Assembly: GCA_965262505.1 (NCBI GenBank)
Contig: CBDHFM010000030.1
Location: 5,352,931-5,416,930, forward strand
Length of the DNA stretch: 64,000 bases
DNA from: JACPPO01 sp965262505
Lineage (GTDB): Bacteria > Acidobacteriota > Vicinamibacteria > Vicinamibacterales > UBA2999
Reading direction: 5' to 3'
Shown here: piece by piece, positions 1 through 8,291 of the stretch
Numbering within the stretch: position 1 is the first letter of the stretch
Layout of the letters: every line of letters begins with the position of its first letter
The notes under the pieces: model-generated
The model's database searches: none
Seen by the model: the letters and a program-made list of their open reading frames with translations, nothing else
What the model was told of the DNA's origin: nothing
Program-made: the position numbers and the translations under genes

Positions 1-64
1 CACAGCGTCAGGAGAAGTGCGGGCCAAACCGCCCCACCCCCACAGGGTATTCATGCAACAACGC
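1..64 (-). mobile_element. IS5-type element, left-end remnant
   Basis: The first bases match, in reverse orientation, the left end of the element complete at 1576-2645. The outer terminal repeat (reading GGCGTTGTTGCATGAA on the minus strand) ends at about position 64, followed by the same leader sequence. Only the terminus is visible, so the rest of the element, if present, lies upstream of the window. Identity comes from direct comparison with the full copies at 1576 and 15622. Confidence 0.75.
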
Positions 65-99
65 CAGTCTACGAGCGCGCGTTGAGATAGGATTGGCGC

Positions 100-879
100 G
101 TGAATCGTCTAGCCGCCGTTATTGCTTTGGCTGCGGCGGGGCTCGCTGTAGTCGCGGCGGTCATTGTCATGCGGATGGACGCGCCTGAGCCCGGTGTTGC
201 GCCAGCGGGTGCCACCGCTCCGCCGCCGGCCTCGGCTCCGGCTCCGCGCGCTCCTGACCCGCCGCCGGCCGCTCCGGGACCAGCGCCGGTCACCGTGCCT
301 CCACCCGTCGCCGAGGCCCCTGTCGCCGAAATGCCGCCGGCCGCCGAGGCGCCGCCAGCGGTCGGGACGCTTCGTATCGCCAGCGACGTGCCAGGCGCGC
401 AGGTGTTCATCGACCGGCAGTTCGTCGGTGCGGCGCCGGTCGTCGCCGAGAACGTTACGCCAGGAAGCCACCAGTTGAACGTGTCAGCGGCGGGATTCGA
501 CAGCATTGCCACGGCCATCGACGTCGTTCCCGGGGAACACGAGATCGTCGTCAAGCTCAGAGAAGTTCGGCTGGACTCGTCGCTGGACGTGATTCACAAG
601 CATCGCTTCGGCTCGTGCCGCGGGCGTCTTGTCGCAACGCTTCAGGGGCTTCGATACGAGACCAGCAACCGGAGCGATGCGTTCACAACGGGGTTACTCG
701 ATCTCGAGGCGTTCGAGGTGGACTACCTGGACAAGAATCTGAGCATGAAGCTGCCGGAAGGTCGCCAGTTCAACTTCACCGATCCCGAGGGCGATGCGGA
801 CCGCCTCTTCGTGTTTCACCGCGACGTCGAGCAGGCGCGCGAGCGGCTCGGCAGAGGTGACCCGCCCGCCACGGACTGA
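100..879 (+). CDS. PEGA-domain membrane-anchored protein
   Basis: The protein has 259 residues and a GTG start. An N-terminal hydrophobic helix (about residues 4-24) is followed by a long Pro/Ala-rich linker (about 27-86). A PEGA-type domain follows (about 88-155), with the characteristic 'VPGAQVFIDRQFVG' and 'TPGSHQLNVSAAGFD' segments. A polar C-terminal domain of about 100 residues is not recognised. PEGA domains are surface or periplasmic beta-structures, often attached to kinases or envelope proteins. The layout suggests an inner-membrane anchor with a periplasmic domain on a flexible spacer. The gene is isolated between IS remnants, so operon partners have probably been lost. Function beyond the domain is unknown. 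Confidence 0.75.
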   Translation: MNRLAAVIALAAAGLAVVAAVIVMRMDAPEPGVAPAGATAPPPASAPAPRAPDPPPAAPGPAPVTVPPPVAEAPVAEMPPAAEAPPAVGTLRIASDVPGAQVFIDRQFVGAAPVVAENVTPGSHQLNVSAAGFDSIATAIDVVPGEHEIVVKLREVRLDSSLDVIHKHRFGSCRGRLVATLQGLRYETSNRSDAFTTGLLDLEAFEVDYLDKNLSMKLPEGRQFNFTDPEGDADRLFVFHRDVEQARERLGRGDPPATD

Positions 880-904
880 GGCTCCGGGACGTCGTTGGCG
901 GTTG

Positions 905-1040
905 ATGCGATGGGGAGTGAGGTCGTCCTCGACTCTGCGATCCTCAATCGGATGACCGCTCTCGGCCGGCCAGCGTCGTATCGCCTCGGCCGGGAAGAAT
1001 CCTGGCGGTCGGCATCGTGCGGGCCAGTGACGACGTTGCG
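905..1040 (+). mobile_element. IS5-type element, decayed right-end remnant
   Basis: Translation of this stretch gives the transposase C-terminus (GSEVVLDSAILNRMTALGRP...SYRLGR), matching the end of the transposase at 1648-2592. It is followed by a degraded right terminus ('gggccagtgacgacgttgc'). The rest of the element is gone. Between 1041 and 1213 I see no complete gene. A minus-strand frame begins at 1157 and runs into the remnant, so it may be the 5' stub of a gene cut by this element, but I do not recognise it. Confidence 0.65.
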
Positions 1041-1213
1041 CAAATCGAGTTTGTCCGGCTCAATCGGCCCTTCGATCAGCCCCCGTGCACTGTCGGTCCC
1101 GAAGACAGTTGAGACTTCATCGCTGGGGAAGATCTTCTCAGCGGTCCGTTCGCGCAACTCAATTCGGCGACACTAGATCAGGATCGCTTGCGGCGGAGGT
1201 GATGAAACCGCTT

Positions 1214-1575
1214 CTAGAACCGATAGCTCACGCGGGAGAGGACGTGCGCAAAATCGAAGTCGCCGCGGCTGGCCAGTAGACGGAGCCATCTCACCTCGCC
1301 GCCCACCGAGAAGCCCTTCCAGAGACGAACGTCTACACCACCCCCCACCGTGAGCACGAGGCCCGTTTGCGACATCTCGGGAAGGATGAACGGGAAATCT
1401 CCAGGCAAATGGGCCGGAAGGTCGAGAAATGGGGTCGGCTCACCGAAGCGGCCGACGTCAAAGCGGATCGTTTCGGACAACTGGCCAACGCCGCCACCAC
1501 CGGAGAGGTACGGAATGACCCGATCGTCGACCGGGAAGTCGACCGTGACTCTCGATACGAAGGCCGTCAGATCGC
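1214..1575 (-). pseudogene. Outer-membrane beta-barrel protein, C-terminal fragment
   Basis: About 120 residues with alternating hydrophobic and polar strands, glycine-rich turns (LSGGGGVGQ, LTVGGGVDVRLW) and a terminal 'VSYRF' ending in Phe. A C-terminal aromatic residue is the usual sorting signal of outer-membrane barrels. The 5' part is replaced by the left end of the IS5-type element at 1576. The open frame continues into the IS, but that sequence is not native. It is probably the last strands of a small OmpW- or OmpA-like barrel and is unlikely to be expressed in functional form. Confidence 0.6.
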
Positions 1576-2645
1576 GGCGTTGTTGCATGAAGACCCTGTG
1601 GGGGGGCGCACTTCTCGTGACCCTTCGCAGGAGCCACACTATTAGGGATGCAGTCGAAGGTCCATCCCACGTATAAGACGAAGTACCGCGTTGCGAACTG
1701 GGCGGCCTACAATCAGGCCCTCGTTCGACGCGGCGATGTGACGGTGTGGGTGTCCTCGGAAGCGATCGCGGCCTGGACGCCCGGCCGGAGCGGCCGGCGG
1801 GGCGGGCAGCGGCGCTACTCGGATCTCGCCATCGAGACCGCCATGACCCTGCGGCTCATCTACCATCTCCCGCTGCGCCAAGCCGAAGGGTTCCTGCACG
1901 CCCTGTTCGGGATGATGCGCCTCGACCTCTCCGCCCCCGACTATACGACGCTCTCCCGGCGCAGTCAGCATCTGAGGCGCCGTCTGCGACCGGTCCCGCC
2001 CGACGAGGGCATCCATCTCGTGCTCGACAGCACGGGTCTGTCCATCGTCGGGGCAGGTGAGTGGGCCGCCGCGAAACACGGTGGCCGCGGCAGGCGTGGG
2101 TGGAGGAAACTCCACCTTGGCGTCGATCAGTCAGGCGGGATCCGTGTCCACACGTTGACCGAGGCGACGGGTGATGATGCGACCACCGGCCTCGATCTGC
2201 TCACCGCGGTCGAGGGCCCTCTCGTGCGCGTCACCGCTGACGCCGCCTATGACACGGTCGCCGTCTACGAAACGGCGGGGGCGCGGGGTGCGACGGTCGT
2301 CGTCCCACCGGCCAGGACGGCGAACGTCTCTGGCCACGGCCCGCGGTCGCCCGCGCGGGATCGGACGATCCAGTTGGTGAAGCAGCTCGGCCGGCGCCGT
2401 TGGAAGAAGGTGTCAGGGTACCATCGTCAGGGCCGGGTGGAGAATGCGTTCTTCCGCTACAAGTCCATCATCGGCGATAGCCTTCGCGCCCGGAGTCCAG
2501 CTGGGCAGGGGAGTGAGGCCGTTCTCGGCTGTGAGATCCTGAATCGGATGACCGCCCTCGGCCGACCAGTGTCGTATCGCATCGGCCGGTGAGGATCCTG
2601 TCGGTGGGCATCGTGTGGGCCAGTCACGATTCGTGCAACAACGCC
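1576..2645 (+). mobile_element. IS5-family insertion sequence, complete copy
   Basis: About 1070 bp bounded by inverted terminal repeats: GGCGTTGTTGCATGAA on the left, and ATTCGTGCAACAACGCC on the right. It contains one transposase gene. The flanks are two unrelated broken genes (a barrel protein on the left, a sirtuin on the right) and no target duplication is visible. The element therefore probably sits at a deletion or recombination junction rather than a simple insertion. Other copies or ends of the same element lie at 1-64, 905-1040, 2832, 5481, 15086 and 15622. Confidence 0.85.
1648..2592 (+). CDS. IS5-family transposase
   Basis: A DDE transposase of 314 residues. The N-terminus 'KTKYRVANWAAYNQALVRRG' resembles IS903-group IS5 transposases. 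The RNase-H-like core shows 'LVLDSTGLSIVG' (first Asp), 'VTADAAYDT' (second Asp) and 'YHRQGRVENAFFRYK' (catalytic Glu). The length is normal for the family and the frame is intact, so this copy could be active. It carries out cut-and-paste transposition of the host element using the flanking inverted repeats. A nearly identical protein is encoded at 15675-16619. Confidence 0.88.
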   Translation: MQSKVHPTYKTKYRVANWAAYNQALVRRGDVTVWVSSEAIAAWTPGRSGRRGGQRRYSDLAIETAMTLRLIYHLPLRQAEGFLHALFGMMRLDLSAPDYTTLSRRSQHLRRRLRPVPPDEGIHLVLDSTGLSIVGAGEWAAAKHGGRGRRGWRKLHLGVDQSGGIRVHTLTEATGDDATTGLDLLTAVEGPLVRVTADAAYDTVAVYETAGARGATVVVPPARTANVSGHGPRSPARDRTIQLVKQLGRRRWKKVSGYHRQGRVENAFFRYKSIIGDSLRARSPAGQGSEAVLGCEILNRMTALGRPVSYRIGR

Positions 2646-2646
2646 C

Positions 2647-2739
2647 CGTCGAGATGCCGGCGCCGGTGAAGCCCACGATGCGTGACGCGCTTGCGACCAG
2701 CTCACGGGCGGTCTGCTTCTCCGAACTCCCGTCCGTCAT
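2647..2739 (-). pseudogene. Sir2-family NAD-dependent deacetylase, 5' stub
   Basis: An ATG at 2739 opens 31 codons that end in 'RIVGFTGAGIST', the NAD-binding signature at the N-terminus of bacterial sirtuins (CobB type, normally followed by 'ESGIPDFR'). The homology stops exactly at the outer base of the IS5-type element, which replaces the rest of the gene. No promoter or 3' portion is present nearby. The assignment rests on this single but very characteristic motif. Confidence 0.7.
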
Positions 2740-2831
2740 TGCTACGCTAACGGTGGCCGGGTCTCCAGAAAGCGCTGACACGAAGCCCGGCCGTACCGCT
2801 TGCGGTCGAGGATCTGGCCTCGCTCGTTCGC

Positions 2832-2895
2832 GGCGTTGTTGCATGAATCGTCACTGGCCCGCACGATGCCCACCGACAGGATTCTTACCGGCCGA
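2832..2895 (-). mobile_element. IS5-type element, solo right end
   Basis: This stretch matches the right 64 bp of the element in reverse orientation, starting with its terminal repeat at 2832 and running through the 'ccgacaggat' and 'accggccga' segments. The homology then stops. No transposase is attached. It lies about 190 bp from the end of the complete copy, in opposite orientation, as expected after a deletion between two inserted copies. Confidence 0.7.
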
Positions 2896-2945
2896 CTGGC
2901 ATCCAGATGCTACTGCGCTGACGTTTTCCCTGTCGGCGATGGCCA

Positions 2946-3011
2946 AAAATGGAAATCCCGGTTCAGTGTGCAGGGGCCCTGACTCGGCGACTAAAATGGA
3001 AATCGGTTCAG
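2946..3011 (+). repeat. Short direct repeat pair before the peptidase gene
   Basis: Two copies of AAAATGGAAATC followed by a GGTTCAG core occur at 2946-2966 and 2993-3011, about 47 bp apart. Repeats of this kind occur at termini of some insertion sequences as transposase-binding sites, but no such transposase is attached. They lie 70-135 bp upstream of the peptidase start and could also be regulatory. Confidence 0.35.
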
Positions 3012-3081
3012 ACATGGCCAAACACCTGCGACCATCGGGCCGACGACGCGTGCTCAGACATGTTGATACAAATTGAGACGA

Positions 3082-4986
3082 ATGGCTGACTTCCCGATCC
3101 GCCCGCAGCGGCTCCTCGACCGCCTGAACCACGAGTTTGAGCGACTCCACACGGCGAAGGAGAACGCCTTCTGGACGGCTCGCATGGGACTGCTCGCTGA
3201 CGCGGACGCGGGGCAGGCGACACTGAACGAGCGCGAGCGTGAGCTCGCCGGCTTCATGCACGACCCGGCGCGACTTCGCATGGTCGTCGAGGAGGTCGCG
3301 GCGATCGAACGGGGCGAGACCCAGGCGACACCCGAGCAACGGCTCGCGATCGACGGGTGGCGGCGCACGTTCGAGGCGCAGGTTATCGAGCACGCGGAGG
3401 CCCGCGACCTACACAGCGAGCTGGTCGAGGACGAAGGCCGTCTCTCAAGGTTCCGCCGCGACATGCCACTCGGATACGTCGACGCGACCAAGGGACCGGT
3501 GCGCGCCAGCTCGGTTGAGTTGTCGGTCATGCTCACCACCGATCCCGACAAGGGACGGAGACGAGCAGCGTGGGAAGGGCTTCGGACGATCGAGCCGTTC
3601 GTCCTGTCGCACGGCTTCCTCGACTTGGTGCGCAAGCGGAACCGTTTGGGCCGTCTGCTCGGGGGCGTCGACTTTTACGACGCCACGGTGCGCCGCACCG
3701 AAGGTCTGACCAAGGCCGAAATCTTCGCTTGGCTCGACGAGCTGGAGGTCAAAACCCGCGCCCGCACCCGCGCCTCATTGCGCGAGCTGGCCGCTCTGAA
3801 GGGGGACGATGCCCTTCGACCGTGGAACCTGCGATTCGCCGTGTCAGGGGACGTCACGACCGCAAAGGACCTCCATTTCCCGTTCGGCGCCTCGCTTGCC
3901 CGATGGGGCCGCTCGTTTGGCGCCCTCGGCATCGGCTATCGCGGCGCGCAGCTGGTCCTCGACCTCGTCGATAGGCAAGGGAAGTACGAGAACGGGTTCA
4001 TGCACGGGCCGGTGCCAGCGTGGCGTGAGCAGGGCACGTGGCGCCCGGCGCGTATCCAGTTCACGGCGAACGCTATCCCCGGCATGGTGGGCTCGGGGCA
4101 ACGCGCCACCGAGACCCTCTTTCACGAAGGGGGACACGCCGCCCACTTCGCGAACGTCGACATGCCGGCGCCGTGCTTCGCGCAGGAGTTCGCGCCCTCG
4201 TCGGTAGCGATGGCTGAGACGCAGAGCATGTTTCTCGACAGTCTGCTGTCCGACGCGGACTGGCAGACGCGCTACGCGCACACGGTCGACGGCCAGACGA
4301 TGCCATTCGCGCTGATCGAGAAAGCGATTCGCCAAGGGCAGCCGCACGCCGCGTTCGCCGTGCGGTCAATGTTGGCGGTCTGCTACGCGGAGAAGGCGAT
4401 CTACGAGATCCCCGACGACGTGCTGACCGCCGAACGCGTCCTGCAAGAGGTGCGCGACATCGAGCGCCGCCTCCTGTTTCTTGATGAGGGGAGCCCCCGG
4501 CCAGTGCTGTCGGTGCCGCACCTCCTGTCGAGCGACAGCAGTGCCTACCACCATGGCTACGTCCTGGCTAAGATGGCGGTAGCCCAGACGCGGGCGTTTT
4601 TCGAACACCGGGACGGCCACCTGACCGACAACAGGCGGATTGGCGCGGACCTTCGTGACTCGTACTGGCGCGAGGGGAACCTCCGCCGGTTCGGCGAGTT
4701 TGTCGAGCGGTTGACACGCCGTCCGTTATCAGCGGACGACATGGCCCAGCGCGTCAACCGAGAGCCGGATGAGGCCGTCGACGACGCACGAGCGCGTATC
4801 GACACCCTGGCCGACGTGCCCCCTTTCACCGACACAGTGGCGCTTGGCGCGACGATTCGGGTCGTCGACGGCCATGACGTCGTCGCGTCGCTCGCCGACG
4901 GGGATTCGTTCGAGGAGATGGCCGACACGTTCCGGACATGGGTTGAGCGTCGCGCGGCCGCACGCTTGGAGACGTCGCCGGACTAG
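3082..4986 (+). CDS. M3-family metallopeptidase (oligoendopeptidase-like)
   Basis: The protein has 634 residues from the ATG at 3082; a TTG lies 9 nt upstream in frame. The zinc site reads 'TLFHEGGHAAHF' (His348-Glu349-x-x-His352) with the third ligand Glu379 in 'MAETQS'. This 27-residue spacing is normal for thimet/oligoendopeptidase F (M3) enzymes. There is no signal peptide, so it is probably cytosolic and cleaves short peptides. The family motif is usually HEFGH or HExxH; here it is HEGGH. The enzyme has a long helical N-terminal half and a C-terminal extension of about 60 residues. It stands alone between IS remnants with no co-directional partner. Confidence 0.85.
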   Translation: MADFPIRPQRLLDRLNHEFERLHTAKENAFWTARMGLLADADAGQATLNERERELAGFMHDPARLRMVVEEVAAIERGETQATPEQRLAIDGWRRTFEAQVIEHAEARDLHSELVEDEGRLSRFRRDMPLGYVDATKGPVRASSVELSVMLTTDPDKGRRRAAWEGLRTIEPFVLSHGFLDLVRKRNRLGRLLGGVDFYDATVRRTEGLTKAEIFAWLDELEVKTRARTRASLRELAALKGDDALRPWNLRFAVSGDVTTAKDLHFPFGASLARWGRSFGALGIGYRGAQLVLDLVDRQGKYENGFMHGPVPAWREQGTWRPARIQFTANAIPGMVGSGQRATETLFHEGGHAAHFANVDMPAPCFAQEFAPSSVAMAETQSMFLDSLLSDADWQTRYAHTVDGQTMPFALIEKAIRQGQPHAAFAVRSMLAVCYAEKAIYEIPDDVLTAERVLQEVRDIERRLLFLDEGSPRPVLSVPHLLSSDSSAYHHGYVLAKMAVAQTRAFFEHRDGHLTDNRRIGADLRDSYWREGNLRRFGEFVERLTRRPLSADDMAQRVNREPDEAVDDARARIDTLADVPPFTDTVALGATIRVVDGHDVVASLADGDSFEEMADTFRTWVERRAAARLETSPD

Positions 4987-5057
4987 CATCAAGACGCTGC
5001 AGCGGGCGGGCGACCAAAGTAGGGGATTTTCCAGCTCCGCGTACTTCCATCCCCGTA

Positions 5058-5117
5058 CGGTGCGAGTAATGGGCCGACCACGCAGGCGGCCTCTCGAGAG
5101 TCGACACGGAGCAGTCC
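5058..5117 (+). repeat. Dispersed repeat, copy A
   Basis: About 60 bp around 'TAATGGGCCGACCAC', then 'GCGGCCTCTCGA', match 9616-9680 with a handful of differences. Neither copy encodes a protein. Both lie in IS-rich gene-free stretches just after an intact gene. It is probably an end of a mobile element whose body is absent. The rest of 4987-5228 shows no gene. Confidence 0.5.
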
Positions 5118-5228
5118 GCCGAGGCGCTTGACGAGCCCCGGCCGGGCCGTGGGATCACGCGGCGGGCCGTACGGGTCGGGCAGCGCCCCGCGGTTCCTCT
5201 GCCGTCACGGCTCTTCCTGGCCTGACCG

Positions 5229-5480
5229 ATGCGGCGGTGGCATCAGGGTGCGGGCGGCGGCGCCGGCAATCGTGGAGGCAGCGGGTCGGCACGCCGGCCG
5301 CCTGACAGGCGGTTGCGGCACGACTGTCTGAGTGCGCCCTCCCCGGCTACGCCGTCGCACGATTCGCTCGCCGGGTGCGCCCCGCCGAATCTGGCCGCGT
5401 GGGATTCGCCGCCACGATGGTCGGGGCGCGCGTCATCGACCGAGGTCTCGCGATTGATGGTGCCGGTGGCCGCCCCGGCG
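5229..5480 (-). pseudogene. Tyrosine recombinase remnant
   Basis: Short blocks match the integrase gene at 18948-19964. The block at 5245-5315 corresponds to its region around 19185-19260 (shared 'gggtcggcacgccggccgcc'). The block near 5440-5480 corresponds to 19670-19705 (shared 'gatggtgccggtggccgcc'). The sequence between is scrambled and no frame survives. This shows that a second element with the same integrase once occupied this site. Confidence 0.6.
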
Positions 5481-5517
5481 CATCGTGCGGGCCAGTGACG
5501 ATTCGTGCAACGACGCC
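5481..5517 (+). mobile_element. IS5-type element, right-end remnant
   Basis: The sequence 'catcgtgcgggccagtgacg' then 'attcgtgcaacgacgcc' is the right terminus of the element at 1576-2645, with one change in the terminal repeat. It directly abuts the integrase remnant, so an IS copy was once inserted in that decaying integrase and only its last 37 bp remain. Nothing recognisable lies between here and the DinB gene. Confidence 0.6.
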
Positions 5518-5634
5518 GCCCGCAGCCACGGGCGGCTCAGCGGGCCAGCCATGCGCTGAAGCGCTCGTTCATCTCGTCTGCGTGGGGCGACGTCACAATG
5601 CGACAATACATTCGGATCACAGAAGAGGAGCCCG

Positions 5635-6150
5635 ATGACGACCCTGACCCAACCCGAACCCTGGCTGCGCGGCCCCGTCGATGGCTTCGAACCGCTGCTG
5701 ATGCCGGTGGTGCATGCTTTCATCCAGGCCCGCGAAGACGTCGGGCACATGGTCGCCCGCGTGCCAGCCGAGCACACCTGGGAACGTCCCGGCGGAGCGG
5801 CTTCGATCGGGTTCCACGTGCGGCACCTCGGCGGCGCTCTCGATCGGCTCTTCACCTATGCCCGTGGCGAGACCTTGTCGGACACGCAGAAGGCGGCGAT
5901 GCGTGCCGAAAGTGACCTCGTCGATCCGGCACCGTCGCTCGCCGACGTGGCTGCCGGAATGAACGCGTCGATCGAGCGGGCACTCGAGCAGCTTCGCACG
6001 ACCACCCGCGACGATCTGCTGACGGCACGTACGGTAGGGCGGGCCGGTCTGCCGACGACGACGCTCGGCCTCCTGTTCCACGCGGCCGAGCACAGCACGC
6101 GCCACGCGGGGCAGGCAATCTCGACCGCAAAGATCCTGGCCGGCTCCTGA
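5635..6150 (+). CDS. DinB-family protein
   Basis: The protein has 171 residues and begins at an ATG preceded by 'agaggag'. DinB/DfsB-type four-helix bundle signatures are present. A histidine cluster 'FHVRHLGG' lies in helix 2 and 'LLFHAAEHSTRHAGQ' lies near the C-terminus, together giving the three-His metal site of this superfamily. Members include metal-dependent thiol transferases (bacillithiol, mycothiol, glutathione) and many proteins of unknown function; the substrate cannot be read here. The protein is soluble with no signal peptide. It is a single gene between mobile-element remnants. Confidence 0.8.
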   Translation: MTTLTQPEPWLRGPVDGFEPLLMPVVHAFIQAREDVGHMVARVPAEHTWERPGGAASIGFHVRHLGGALDRLFTYARGETLSDTQKAAMRAESDLVDPAPSLADVAAGMNASIERALEQLRTTTRDDLLTARTVGRAGLPTTTLGLLFHAAEHSTRHAGQAISTAKILAGS

Positions 6151-6189
6151 CGGCCGTTCGAAGGCCCTTTCAAGACGTTACACGCGATC

Positions 6190-6318
6190 ACCGCCTCGTC
6201 CGCGAGGAGCAGAAGCTCGACGCCATCATCTCCATGCTTTCGGGCGTCTTCAAACCGTACGCCGGGGTCTCCACCGCCATCCTGCTCTTCACCAAGACCA
6301 ACTCCGGCGGCACGGCGA
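6190..6318 (+). pseudogene. Type I restriction-modification HsdM fragment
   Basis: One frame reads 'EEQKLDAIISMLSGVFKPYA' followed by 'GVSTAILLFTKTNSGG'. This is the conserved segment of HsdM N6-adenine methyltransferases (usually '...AVISMPSGVFKPYAGVSTAILFFTK'). Only about 40 codons survive, with no DPPY motif, HsdS or HsdR. The fragment shows that a type I restriction locus once lay in this island. After it, 6319-6496 has no recognisable gene. Confidence 0.75.
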
Positions 6319-6496
6319 ACGAAGTGGGCCAGCGAGGGCTCCTCGCTACGTCGCGTCAGCCAGTGCCGAGTCACCGCTGCTGGTATCTGATATTTCGTTC
6401 TGGGAAGTGGCGACCTTGCACAGCCGGGGTCGCGTCCAGCTCACCATTCCCCTTCGGGGCCGAAGGGACAACCTATTGAAAGATCACACCAGCTCT

Positions 6497-6563
6497 GGTG
6501 GATCGTCGGTTGCGGGCGGCGATGCGGCGGCAGTCGTGAAGGAAGCAGGTCGGCCCGTCGGCC
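6497..6563 (-). pseudogene. Tyrosine recombinase remnant
   Basis: About 65 bp match the integrase gene at 19180-19240, sharing 'gcggcggcagtcgtgaagga' and the following 'ggtcgg' block. The match stops at the left inverted repeat of the IS1-like element, which therefore inserted into, or recombined with, this fragment. This is the third trace of the same integrase family in the window. Confidence 0.6.
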
Positions 6564-7778
6564 GGTGCTTGTGCCGCTCGCTGTTGATCAGGCAGCCGTT
6601 CGTTGTTCGTACGGCCACGAGAACGTCGGCAGCTCGGCTGTGCCAGGTTCTCTGCGCTGGACGATCACGGGAATGCGCACGACCGCCACAAAGCAACGTC
6701 GAGAGAGACCGCGCGCCGTGAAGATGTCGCTCCAGTTCAGTCGCGTGCTGACCACCCCGGCCTGCATCGCTGGCGTCCTGGTCTCGCGCCCGAACTTCAA
6801 CGCCCTGTGCGGCCGTCCGAAGTTGTAATGACACCGCAAGAGCTCCACGTGCCCGCGGAGCCGCTCTTCGCATCGGGCATGGCACGGCGATCGACGGCGC
6901 AAGTACGCTGAGCCTTGCCGAATCGTGAGGTTGAGGCGCTCAACGAACGAGGTGTTCAGGGTCTCTGAATCCTCCGACGCCCACAGCGCGGCCTTCAGTC
7001 GAGTCGCCGTGCCGATCTTCACGCGACGCTCGACCCGGACGACACGGTTGTTCCGCCGTGTCTTGAGCACTTGACCATAGACGCACGCTGACCCAAAGAG
7101 GCCCCGAATCGCCCCGACGTAGTACTCGAAGCCATCGGTGGCGATCAGGGGCGATCCGACGACTCGCCCTCGGCGGATGACGTCGCTGATGACGGCTCTG
7201 GCGTTGCGATCGGAGCGGCGGCCCAGGACGCTCCCGGCCCACAACCGGGAGGATACCTCGATGGTCGCAAACAGCCAGACCGTCGTGTTCTTGTTGCCAA
7301 CGAACGTGCAGAGCTCATCAGCCTGCAGCTCAAGGAGGTCAAAGTCGCGCACCATCCGGTCGTTGAAGTGCCTTGCGGCCGTCGAGGCCCGCTCGAGCCA
7401 GCGCGCGACGGTGTTGCGGGAATGGCCCGTGACCCGGGCCGTCGCAGAAATGCTCACGCCTTCGACGCGTAAGCTGGCTACGTGGTCGAACTCCCGTCGG
7501 GTGCAGCGAAGCCCGCTGTACGCGGTCCCCGTGTTCGTACTCAGCGTGCCCCTGCAGACGGTGCAGCGGTACCGCTGCCGTCGACCGGACTTCGTGGCGA
7601 ACGAGCCGTAGCCCACGAGGTTGAGGCCCGGCTTTCCACGGTTGTCGCACCCGGGCGTGCCGCACGCCACCCCGTCGATCTCGTTCATTGCTCAAGTGTA
7701 CGGGGGCGCGAGACCTGTCGTTTCCGTCACGACCGCAGAGCTGAAGGCTACCGATCAACAGTGACCGGCGCAAGCACC
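6564..7778 (-). mobile_element. IS1-like insertion sequence
   Basis: About 1215 bp bounded by imperfect inverted repeats of roughly 28 bp. The left repeat begins GGTGCTTGTGCCGCTCGCTG and the right, read on the minus strand, begins GGTGCTTGCGCCGGTCACTG; both continue with TTGATC. A single transposase gene on the minus strand fills it. No target duplication is evident. Only one copy is present in the window. Confidence 0.75.
6588..7688 (-). CDS. IS1-like transposase
   Basis: 366 residues in one uninterrupted frame. The N-terminus carries a zinc-binding pattern (CGTPGC... YRCTVC), followed by a helix-turn-helix-like segment ('VEGVSISATARVTGHSRNTV'). The catalytic part has 'LQADELCTFVGNKNTTVWLF', an Asp-containing 'LIATDGFEYY', and the C-terminal 'NTSFVERLNLTIRQG' with Glu. 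This is the InsA/InsB arrangement of IS1 proteins fused into one protein, as in many non-enterobacterial IS1 relatives. The C-terminal 40 residues run into the terminal repeat and may be a read-through extension. Confidence 0.75.
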   Translation of the reverse strand: MNEIDGVACGTPGCDNRGKPGLNLVGYGSFATKSGRRQRYRCTVCRGTLSTNTGTAYSGLRCTRREFDHVASLRVEGVSISATARVTGHSRNTVARWLERASTAARHFNDRMVRDFDLLELQADELCTFVGNKNTTVWLFATIEVSSRLWAGSVLGRRSDRNARAVISDVIRRGRVVGSPLIATDGFEYYVGAIRGLFGSACVYGQVLKTRRNNRVVRVERRVKIGTATRLKAALWASEDSETLNTSFVERLNLTIRQGSAYLRRRSPCHARCEERLRGHVELLRCHYNFGRPHRALKFGRETRTPAMQAGVVSTRLNWSDIFTARGLSRRCFVAVVRIPVIVQRREPGTAELPTFSWPYEQRTAA

Positions 7779-7961
7779 AGCAGCCGCCCAAGTTCGGATC
7801 TTGGCCGACGACCCGGCCCGCGTCCGGCAAGTTGATAAAATCCTTCGGGTGAATAAAGGGGTCATCTGGAGCAGGCAAAACGGCAACCTCAGTCTAAAGC
7901 CAGCCTCACGACCGAACCGGTTGACTCAGTTCGTACGCGACTGCAACAAGGGAGACATGTC

Positions 7962-8078
7962 ATGGGAGACAAAGGTGGTCAGAAGGACAAGAACAAGGGC
8001 GAGAAGCAGAAAGTCGCCAAGGCCGCAGCGGAGCAGAAGAAGAAACGGGATAAGCAGGCGAAAGCGAGACACGTGTGA
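7962..8078 (+). CDS. Small lysine-rich protein (38 aa)
   Basis: A 38-codon frame starts at the ATG at 7962. A good ribosome site (aagggagac) lies 6-14 nt upstream. The product is almost entirely Lys, Gln, Ala, Asp and Glu (begins MGDKGGQKDKNKGEKQ), with no hydrophobic core. Very similar short Lys-rich proteins with an MGDKG start occur widely in environmental bacteria, with unknown function; nucleic-acid binding is plausible from charge alone. About 120-140 bp upstream, 'ttgataaaatcc' gives a possible -10 region. The spacing, ribosome site and codon-level composition favour a real gene. Confidence 0.6.
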   Translation: MGDKGGQKDKNKGEKQKVAKAAAEQKKKRDKQAKARHV

Positions 8079-8291
8079 AGGGATGTGTTGCAACTTTCAA
8101 AAAGAGGCAGGAGAGCGATGGGTCGGGTCGAGCAGGCGCCGTCTCATGCAACCACCCCGAACAGCTTGTTGATGAACTGAATCTGTCGCCGACCATCCGA
8201 ACCGCTCACCGAGACCGTGAGGCTGGCCCGAGAGTGACGCAAATCCCGGCCTAGAGGGTGCGATGCTAGGTAATGGCGCGAGGTAGATGAA

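Noticed and set aside
6380..6480. A possible transposase-like fragment (VATLHSRGRVQLTIP)
   Set aside because: The stretch resembles TnpB-type strands only loosely. There is no adjacent frame or end to support it.
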